From: Achromobacter sp. HZ34
GTDB lineage: Bacteria; Pseudomonadota; Gammaproteobacteria; Burkholderiales; Burkholderiaceae_B
Direction: 5' to 3'
DNA: 64,000 bases
NCBI RefSeq assembly: GCF_002209485.1
Contig: NZ_NJIX01000007.1
Coordinates: 1 to 64,000 of the forward strand
Shown: one piece after another, positions 57,750 through 64,000 of the stretch
Position numbering within the stretch: position 1 is the first letter of the stretch
Layout of the letters: every line of letters begins with the position of its first letter
Translations under genes and position numbers: made by a program
Notes under the pieces: model-generated
The model's database searches: none
Seen by the model: only the letters and a program-made list of their open reading frames with translations
Told to the model about the DNA's origin: nothing

Positions 57750-57993
57750 GCTGCCTATGATTTGCTTATCGGCCGTTTGCTCATCGGCCATTGATTTATC
57801 AGCCTCGTCTGCCGCGATTCATTCGCGGCTGTTATGAACGTATTAACGCAAGGAAATTGATCTTGCTCCCGTCGGCGCGAATACTCCCAGAGCGCCATCA
57901 CGCCCGATGAGTTGCTGCTCTGCAAGGCGCTGAGACGTACGCGGCATTGACCGCGGACACGATAAAAAAAGCCTGACGGCGGAGCGAGACAAG
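57750..57993. other. Intergenic stretch with no recognised feature
   Basis: This 244-bp region before the third Bug gene has two near-identical short copies of tttgct(t/c)atcggcc (near 57761 and 57776). I see no gene, hairpin terminator or defensible promoter in it. Confidence 0.5.
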
Positions 57994-58947
57994 ATGAAGA
58001 TCCTGCGTGGCTTGACGGTGGGCGTCGCTGCCTGCCTGTGTGCGTCTTATGGATTTGCTGCCCAGGCAGCGTGGCCTGACAGGCCGATTACCCTGGTCGT
58101 CCCTTTTCCCCCTGGTGGGTCCACCGACATGATAGGGCGCTTGCTCGCCTCGACACTAGGCAAGCAGCTGAACCAGACGGTGGTTGTGGATAACCGTGCA
58201 GGGGCGGGCGGGACGTTGGGCGCGGCCTACGTCGCACGGTCCAAACCGGACGGCTACACCTTGTTCCTGGCGACCACGGCGCATACCATCGCGCCGTCCA
58301 TCTACGACTCGCTGACCTACGATTTCACCAAGGATTTCGTGCCGATCACGACGGTGGCCTCGCTGCCGCATGTCCTCATCGCCAACGCGAATTTCCCGGT
58401 CAAATCCGTTCCTGAATTGATCCAGTACGCCAAGGCACATCCTGGCCAGATCAATTTCGGGTCCGCCGGGATAGGCAGCACGGATCATCTGTCGATGGAG
58501 CTGTTCGCTCGCGACGCGGGCATCAAGATGGAACACGTGCCTTACAAGGGCGACGAACCAATGTTGACTGACCTGCTCGGCGGGCGGCTGCAGGTGGCGA
58601 TGCCGCCTAGCGGTATCGTGCTAGGGCCGGTGCGCGCGCATAGCGTCAAGGCGTTGGCGGTGAGCAGTAGCAAGCCCAGCGAATACTTTCCCGGTTTGCC
58701 TTCTATTGCAGAGGCGGCGCATTTGCCGCAGTACACCTTCAAGACCTGGTATGCGTTGATGATACCGACGGGGGCGCCGGCCGATGTGCAGGCCCGGCTA
58801 TATCAAGGCGTGATCGCAGCGTTGAAGACGCCGGATATGCAGAAAGGGTTGCAGACCATCAGTGCCGAGGCGGGGGGAGAGCCGTCCCAGGACGTGGCGC
58901 GTGGGATAGTCGAGCAGACGCGGCAGTGGCGTGAGATTCTCAAGTGA
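57994..58947 (+). CDS. Bug/TctC-family periplasmic solute receptor
   Basis: The 317-aa protein has a signal peptide (VAACLCASYGFAAQAAWPDR boundary) and Bug motifs PFPPGGSTDMIGRLL, VDNRAGAGGTLG, GYTLFLATTAHTIAP and VPYKGDEPMLTDLLGG. It is the third orphan receptor in the window. It converges on a LysR gene. Ligand unknown. Confidence 0.93.
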   Translation: MKILRGLTVGVAACLCASYGFAAQAAWPDRPITLVVPFPPGGSTDMIGRLLASTLGKQLNQTVVVDNRAGAGGTLGAAYVARSKPDGYTLFLATTAHTIAPSIYDSLTYDFTKDFVPITTVASLPHVLIANANFPVKSVPELIQYAKAHPGQINFGSAGIGSTDHLSMELFARDAGIKMEHVPYKGDEPMLTDLLGGRLQVAMPPSGIVLGPVRAHSVKALAVSSSKPSEYFPGLPSIAEAAHLPQYTFKTWYALMIPTGAPADVQARLYQGVIAALKTPDMQKGLQTISAEAGGEPSQDVARGIVEQTRQWREILK

Positions 58948-58992
58948 ATGGCCGAAGCCACTCGGGCGCAGTGGCAGCACCGATCCCGCGTT

Positions 58993-59844
58993 CTAGCTCT
59001 TTAGGTGGTCCAGCAGCGCCTTTGCCAAGAAGTCGCACGGAGGACGGTTTGAATTAGCGCTGCGCGACAGCACAATGTCCAGCATCGGGAGTTTGGGTAG
59101 ACCATCTTCTTCGCCCAGCTGAGTGAGGTGACCCGGCACGCTACAGCGTGACATTGGAGCGATGGCAAGGCCGGCCTCCAGCACGCTGACAAGTCCCATC
59201 ACGCCGGCGCTTTCGAACGACAAGCGAAACTTTATCTTTGCATTCTGGAGCGCTGCCAACCCGAGCGCGCGAGCCGCGCTGCCACTTGTGTACACGGCGA
59301 TTGGCAAAGGCCTTTCTTTCCAAATCTCGCGATGCCTATCGGAGCAAACCCAGACAAGCGGCTCGCGCCTGAGAAGGTCTCCCGGGATGCCCTTTACCCG
59401 CGTGAGGCACGCAAGATCGAGCGCGTTGTCCTTGAGCAATGGGGCCAGGTCGCTACTTGGCAGTCCCAAGACACGAAGCTCGACCTGCGGATGTGCCAGT
59501 GAGAACTTTCTCAACACTGGTGACAACAGCGACGACGCATAGTCGTCCGGTACGCCTATCGTGACCCTGCCCTTGACTTCGGGGCGCACCACGGACGTCC
59601 ACGCTGCGTCACGGATTTCCAGCATCCTGCGTCCATAGTCCAGCAGTCTCTCTCCGGCATCGGTCAGGACAACGCTACGCGTTGTGCGGGTGAACAGCGT
59701 TTTTTGCATCGACTCCTCCAACGCCTTGATCCGCATGCTTACCGCAGAGGGCGATCGATGCACGCGCTCCGCTCCACTTACGAAAGAGCCGGCGTCGGCG
59801 ACAGCCACCACCATCTCGAGAACGTCGAGGTCAAGTGCTTTCAT
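58993..59844 (-). CDS. LysR-family transcriptional regulator
   Basis: The 283-aa regulator has a winged helix (about 5-62; VLEMVVAVADAGSFVSGAERVHRSPSAVSMRIKALEE cited in pieces) and an effector domain (RVTIGVPDDYASSLL). It diverges from the DAACS transporter gene across a shared intergenic region with a dyad, so it probably controls that cluster. Confidence 0.93.
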   Translation of the reverse strand: MKALDLDVLEMVVAVADAGSFVSGAERVHRSPSAVSMRIKALEESMQKTLFTRTTRSVVLTDAGERLLDYGRRMLEIRDAAWTSVVRPEVKGRVTIGVPDDYASSLLSPVLRKFSLAHPQVELRVLGLPSSDLAPLLKDNALDLACLTRVKGIPGDLLRREPLVWVCSDRHREIWKERPLPIAVYTSGSAARALGLAALQNAKIKFRLSFESAGVMGLVSVLEAGLAIAPMSRCSVPGHLTQLGEEDGLPKLPMLDIVLSRSANSNRPPCDFLAKALLDHLKS

Positions 59845-59855
59845 AATAATCAGAA

Positions 59856-59878
59856 AAACTGAGGAATCCGTTCAGTTT
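59856..59878. promoter_or_regulatory. Candidate LysR operator
   Basis: Arms aaactga (59856-59862) and tcagttt (59872-59878) are separated by 9 bp, close to the T-N11-A geometry of LysR sites. They lie between the divergent regulator and transporter genes. Confidence 0.55.
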
Positions 59879-60006
59879 AATCCGTTTTTGCGTTGCGCCG
59901 ATTGTGTGAATACTAGGTGCGTTCGAACGTTCCGCGGTCGCTGATTGCGCCTTGACCGCCGAGCGTAGACGACAAGGGGAGCCCCGAGCCAGGGGCACAC
60001 AATTCT

Positions 60007-61299
60007 ATGGAGAGCGCCAAGGTGAAAAATCGACTCACCCGGAATATCGGGATCAGCATGGTTCTAGGTTTGGGCGTGGGATATCTGATCCACGTCCTCG
60101 CAATCGATCACGCTACTGCGACAACGATCGCGGGCTATCTGTCGATCGTGACGGAAATTTTCTTGCGGCTGATCAAGATGATCATCGCGCCATTGATATT
60201 CACCACCTTGGTCTCCGGTATCGCCGGCATCGGTGGGCAGGGAACCGTGAGCCGCCTGGCTGGCCGGGCAGTTGCCTGGTTTCTGGTCGCGTCGTTGATT
60301 TCATTGGCCCTGGGTGTGGTGCTGGCAAACCTCCTCCAACCCGGCGCGGGCATGGGGCTGGTGGCCAAGGGCGGGAGCATCTCGACTGGACTGAAAACCG
60401 CCAGCCTCAACCTGCACGAGTTTCTGACGCACGTGTTTCCGACCAGCATTTTCGATGCGCTCGCGCGCAACGAGGCTCTTCAAATTGTGGTGTTTGCGCT
60501 GTTTTTCGGAGCGGGTCTAAGCATTTATCACAAAGATCCGCGAGTTGCGCAACTGAGAAACTCCCTCGATGGGATAGTGATGGTGATGCTCAAAGTCACC
60601 GAGTTTGTCATGAAGTTTGCTCCGATCGGTGTCTTCACGGCCCTGGCCACGGCAGTCGCGGTGAATGGACTGGACGTTGTGTTCACGTACGGGAAGCTGG
60701 TCGGATCCTTCTATCTTGGACTTGTCCTGCTTTGGATGGTCATCATCTTTGCAGGCTATCTGGTCCTGGGGAAGGACGTTTTCCGGTTGCTCAAGATGAT
60801 GAGACAACCAGCTTTGATCGCCTTCTCAACTGCAAGTAGCGAGGCGGCTTACCCCTTGATGACGGAACGACTGGAACAGTTTGGCATCAGGAAAGAGGTA
60901 GTCGGCTTCACGCTGCCTTTCGGCTACTCCTTCAATCTGGATGGCTCGATGATGTACTGCACATTTGCCGCGCTTTTCATCGCGCAGGCTTTTGGGGTCG
61001 AGCTCTCGGTCACACAGCAGATCACAATGCTCTTCGTGCTGCTCATCAGCAGTAAAGGCGCCGCCGGCGTGCCCCGTGCGTCAGTGGTCGTCGTTGCAGC
61101 GGTTGCTCCGATGTTCGGTCTGCCCACTGAAGGTGTGCTGCTTATTCTAGGTATCGACCAGATCCTGGATATGGGCCGGACTGTCACCAATGTCATCGGC
61201 AACAGCATAGCTACCGCTGCGCTTGCGCGTCTTGAGGGGGGTGATGTGCCAATGACGACGGATCTTGTTCCTGGGCTTGCGACAACGCAAAGAGACTGA
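60007..61299 (+). CDS. DAACS-family dicarboxylate/amino acid:cation symporter
   Basis: The 430-aa membrane protein has eight or so helices and the family signatures STASSEAAYPLMTERLE, YSFNLDGSMMYC and SSKGAAGVPRASVVV, which form the substrate and sodium sites. It imports C4-dicarboxylates or acidic amino acids with protons or sodium. ATG 60007 was taken; GTG 60022 follows GGAG and is an alternative. First gene of a plus-strand unit on the right edge. Confidence 0.92.
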   Translation: MESAKVKNRLTRNIGISMVLGLGVGYLIHVLAIDHATATTIAGYLSIVTEIFLRLIKMIIAPLIFTTLVSGIAGIGGQGTVSRLAGRAVAWFLVASLISLALGVVLANLLQPGAGMGLVAKGGSISTGLKTASLNLHEFLTHVFPTSIFDALARNEALQIVVFALFFGAGLSIYHKDPRVAQLRNSLDGIVMVMLKVTEFVMKFAPIGVFTALATAVAVNGLDVVFTYGKLVGSFYLGLVLLWMVIIFAGYLVLGKDVFRLLKMMRQPALIAFSTASSEAAYPLMTERLEQFGIRKEVVGFTLPFGYSFNLDGSMMYCTFAALFIAQAFGVELSVTQQITMLFVLLISSKGAAGVPRASVVVVAAVAPMFGLPTEGVLLILGIDQILDMGRTVTNVIGNSIATAALARLEGGDVPMTTDLVPGLATTQRD

Positions 61300-61378
61300 T
61301 CCATATCGATATGTGAGCCTGGCTGGGTCAGCCTGATCAGGCATCTTGAACGCTACTGTTGAACGTTTTTCGAAAATC

Positions 61379-62128
61379 ATGAATACCTTAAATGCGATAA
61401 CTCAAGACCGCGGCGAGCTGGCACCTGGCGGGCTGCTGCGCGTGGGCGTGGTCTACGCGCCGGCAATGTCCACCTTCTTTGTCGAGCTGGATGAGAGCGG
61501 CGCGCCGCATGGCCCGACTGTCGAACTTGGGAAAGGTCTGGCGAAGTGGCTCGGTTGCGAAGTCACTTTTAATGCGGTGCCGAACTCGGGCGAGCTGGCA
61601 GACGCCGTCGAGGCGAAGCAGATAGACGTAGCGTTCATGCCGATGGACGAAGAAAGGAAGCAGCGCGTCGCCTTCGGCCCCTCCTATTTCGTCATTGAAA
61701 GTACCGCATTGGTAAATGCGGATTCGACATTCCAATTCACGATGGATCTTAACCAGCGCGGCGTTCGCGCGGCCGGGATCGCTAACACTACAACGATACG
61801 CAATGCAGAAAGGGTGTTGAGCGCGGCGCAGATCGTCCCGGTGTCCTCCGTTGAAGAAGCGATGTCAGGGCTGCAGGACAAGAAAGTAGATGCTGTTGTG
61901 CTTTCGCGAGATGTTTTGACGGCGTACCAAGCCAAAATTCCGAGCACCCGTGTTCTCGATGGAACGCTTCATAGCACCGGCATCGCCGTATCGGTGGCGA
62001 AGGATCGGCCGGTTGGACTATGTGCCGTCAGCAGCTTTCTCGAGAGTGCCAAATCCTCGGGTTTGGTCAGGAAACTCTTCGACGACGCAGGATTTACGTC
62101 GGATCCTGTTGCACCTCCCGGTATCTAG
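61379..62128 (+). CDS. Solute-binding (SBP_bac_3-like) protein without signal peptide
   Basis: The 249-aa protein has the type II periplasmic binding pattern (LLRVGVVYAPAMSTFFVELDESG, LADAVEAKQIDVAFMPMDEERKQRV cited in pieces, FGPSYFVIESTALV). No hydrophobic signal sequence is visible at either start (61379, or TTG 61346). It may be cytoplasmic, or exported by an unusual route. It follows the transporter by 79 bp. Confidence 0.78.
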   Translation: MNTLNAITQDRGELAPGGLLRVGVVYAPAMSTFFVELDESGAPHGPTVELGKGLAKWLGCEVTFNAVPNSGELADAVEAKQIDVAFMPMDEERKQRVAFGPSYFVIESTALVNADSTFQFTMDLNQRGVRAAGIANTTTIRNAERVLSAAQIVPVSSVEEAMSGLQDKKVDAVVLSRDVLTAYQAKIPSTRVLDGTLHSTGIAVSVAKDRPVGLCAVSSFLESAKSSGLVRKLFDDAGFTSDPVAPPGI

Positions 62129-62199
62129 CCAATCGCAGTGTGTCCATCCGGCTCCACGCCTGTTGGAAGCTTACAAAATCTACTGAACAAAAATTGATC

Positions 62200-63402
62200 A
62201 TGCCGAAATTAGCTCATCGGGCAACTGAAGTTCGCCCATCACCCACCATGACCATCTCGGCACGGGCTGCCGAGATGAAGCGCCAGGGTAAGGACGTTAT
62301 CCCCTTCAGCCTTGGGGAACCCGATTTTCACACTCCGCGAAACATCAAGGAGGCGGGGATGAAGGCCATCACGAGCGACTTCACCAAGTACACCGCCGCC
62401 GACGGCTACGGCCCGCTGAAGAAAGCCATCGCCGATAAGATGTTGCGGGATAGTGGGATCGCCTATTTGCCTGCGCAGATCGTCATCGGCAGCGGCGCGA
62501 AAGTAATTCTGCTCGCGAGCTTGTACACGATCGTGGATGCCGGTAATGAGGTCATCATTCCAGCGCCCTATTGGGTGACTTATCCTGACCACGTGGAGAT
62601 GGTGGGTGGCGTCCCTGTCATTGTTGAGTGTCCGGAAGCGTCAGGATTCAAACTGACGCCGAAGCTGCTGCGGGCGTCGTTGACGGAGAAGACCCGGGCG
62701 ATCATCTTCAACTCGCCCAACAATCCATCGGGTGCAGTGTATTCGGCTGATGAGATCCGTGCGCTCGCGGAAGTGTTGAAGCAGCGCCCGGACGTATGGA
62801 TTCTGACCGACGAGCTGTATGAACACATTACGTTCGATGGCGTTAAAGCACCGTCGTTCGTTGAAGTTATGCCAGACATGGCTGATCGTGTTATCGCGGT
62901 CAACGGCTTTTCGAAAGGCTACGTCATGACAGGCTGGCGCTTGGGGTTTGCTGCTGGCCCGCTCGATGTCATCAAATCGATCGGCGATTTACTTAGCTCC
63001 ATGACTGGCTCTCCCAGCAGCATTGCTCAAGCCGCGGGGATTGAAGCGCTCGCGGGCGATCAGGCGTTTATGGATGAGAATCGCCGCATATTCCAGGAGC
63101 GGCGCGATGTGGTGATCGCACGCATCGCCGAGATTCCCGGCATTTCGGCGGTGCGACCTTCAGGCACTTTCTACGTCTATATCAATTGTGGTGAGTGGCT
63201 CGGACGCGAGACTGCCGCGGGACGCATCCTGAAGAAGGATGTTGACGTGGTTGCGGCCCTTCTTGAGGAAGCTGAGGTTGCCGCCGTGCCAGGCGAAGTG
63301 TTTGGCTTGAGTCCCTTCTTCCGGGTATCCATCGCCCTTGAACTCGATCAGATCCAAAAAGGACTCGACAGGATCCACAAATTTGCCCTGGAGCTTCGGT
63401 AG
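62200..63402 (+). CDS. Class I/II pyridoxal-phosphate aminotransferase
   Basis: The 400-aa fold-type I enzyme has NSPNNPSG near 170, the PLP lysine in VNGFSKGYVMTGWRLGF near 240 (K about 241) and arginine in the C-terminal SPFFRVSIA. It resembles aspartate/aromatic aminotransferases. It probably removes the amino group of the amino acid imported by the transporter. Upstream of the start the ribosome-binding site is weak (TTGATC). Confidence 0.9.
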   Translation: MPKLAHRATEVRPSPTMTISARAAEMKRQGKDVIPFSLGEPDFHTPRNIKEAGMKAITSDFTKYTAADGYGPLKKAIADKMLRDSGIAYLPAQIVIGSGAKVILLASLYTIVDAGNEVIIPAPYWVTYPDHVEMVGGVPVIVECPEASGFKLTPKLLRASLTEKTRAIIFNSPNNPSGAVYSADEIRALAEVLKQRPDVWILTDELYEHITFDGVKAPSFVEVMPDMADRVIAVNGFSKGYVMTGWRLGFAAGPLDVIKSIGDLLSSMTGSPSSIAQAAGIEALAGDQAFMDENRRIFQERRDVVIARIAEIPGISAVRPSGTFYVYINCGEWLGRETAAGRILKKDVDVVAALLEEAEVAAVPGEVFGLSPFFRVSIALELDQIQKGLDRIHKFALELR

Positions 63403-63404
63403 CG

Positions 63405-64000
63405 ATGGACGAGCTACTAATTGACGCGTCGGAGGCGACGAGCCTCGCAGTCCGCGCCTTGATGAATTCAGGCGTGCGAGAAGTGCATGCTCGGACTCAG
63501 GCCGAGTTCCTTGTCGAGGCGGAGTTGCGCGGCCGTGCATCCCACGGTCTGCTTCGCCTGCCTCGTCTCATCGAACGTATTCGGAATGGCGTCGCGGATC
63601 CTGTAACTACGGGTCGCGGGCAGTGGCGGGGGCAGGCATTCCTGCAGGTGGATGGAGAACGTGGCCTGGGTCCGGTTGTTGCGTATTCGGCGCTCGATCA
63701 AATCTGCGATCGCGCCAGGCAGACGGGCGTCGCAATGGCAGCAATCTCCAACAGCAATCATCTGGGAATGCTTGCGCTCTACGCTGAAAGCGTGGCACGC
63801 CAAGGGCAAGTGCTGTTCGCGCTGACGACGAGTGAGGCGCTTGTCCATCCCTGGGGGGGCCGCAAGGCGATGCTGGGTACGAACCCGGTGGCGATCGGCG
63901 TACCAGCGCAACCGCGTCCGTTTGTGCTGGATATGGCAACCAGTCTGATCTCGATGGGCCAAGTCCACGACTACGCGAACCGGGGGCAGCCTTTGGAGCC
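63405..64000 (+). CDS. Ldh2-type malate/L-lactate dehydrogenase family, cut by window end
   Basis: The frame starts two bases after the aminotransferase stop and runs off the window with 198 complete codons visible. Family motifs are RGRASHGLLRLPRL near 45-58, the NSNHLGMLALYAE segment near 125 and LGTNPVAIGVPA near 165. These NAD(P) enzymes reduce or oxidise 2-oxo and 2-hydroxy acids (lactate, malate, ureidoglycolate). It fits the last step after the aminotransferase. Confidence 0.87.
   Translation, partial: MDELLIDASEATSLAVRALMNSGVREVHARTQAEFLVEAELRGRASHGLLRLPRLIERIRNGVADPVTTGRGQWRGQAFLQVDGERGLGPVVAYSALDQICDRARQTGVAMAAISNSNHLGMLALYAESVARQGQVLFALTTSEALVHPWGGRKAMLGTNPVAIGVPAQPRPFVLDMATSLISMGQVHDYANRGQPLE

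Overview
The window is high-GC DNA from a Gram-negative betaproteobacterium, most likely Bordetella or a close relative in the Alcaligenaceae. The signs are three Bug/TctC-type periplasmic receptors paired with IclR or LysR regulators, a dusB-fis-purH-ruvC block, a PHA phasin, a 'quinone' class pyrD, and both bacterial N-end-rule transferases (aat and bpt). No rRNA, tRNA, CRISPR array, complete insertion sequence or phage module was recognised. The taxon is inferred from gene content, not from a marker gene.

Layout. 0-2 kb: a GC-rich tandem-repeat tract and an orphan usher-like outer-membrane barrel. 2-18 kb: housekeeping genes for DNA repair and nucleotide or tRNA metabolism (recQ, ruvB, ruvA, ruvC, purH, fis, dusB, a UbiH-like monooxygenase). 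A five-gene stressosome-type operon (RsbR-, RsbS-, RsbT-like, an RsbT-phosphatase fusion and an RsbT-hybrid-kinase fusion) sits between ruvC and ruvA. 18-32 kb: pepP, a manganese-type (yybP-ykoY) riboswitch ahead of a Na/Ca-type exchanger, a 640-bp structured non-coding stretch leading to a small ACT-like protein, a porin, ctaG, galU, a BepA-like protease, a YheT-like hydrolase, ilvE, azlCD and rhlE. 33-44 kb: a CinA-like protein, an IclR/Bug pair, a phasin with a clear promoter, and a nudix-aat-bpt-pyrD run.

44-54 kb is the most distinctive metabolic region. A Bug receptor and an IclR regulator face an enoyl-CoA hydratase, an SDR, a PcaIJ-like CoA-transferase, a nitronate-monooxygenase-like flavoprotein and a MaoC / DUF35 / thiolase-like trio. 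The thiolase-like protein lacks both catalytic cysteines, so I read the trio as a hydratase plus retro-aldolase module acting on an unknown CoA-activated carboxylate. It is followed by a secreted stand-alone copy of a domain normally found inside FhaB/CdiA giants. 55-64 kb: MarR plus a ClC channel, a third Bug receptor with a LysR gene, then a lower-GC cluster (DAACS transporter, solute-binding-like protein, aminotransferase, Ldh2-type dehydrogenase cut by the window end) that looks like a transferred amino-acid or hydroxy-acid utilisation unit.

A recurring theme is short in-frame tandem repeats. They have inserted low-complexity linkers into otherwise ordinary enzymes (UbiH-like, enoyl-CoA hydratase, aldose epimerase), into a Bug signal-peptide extension and into the usher-like protein, and they also occur between genes.
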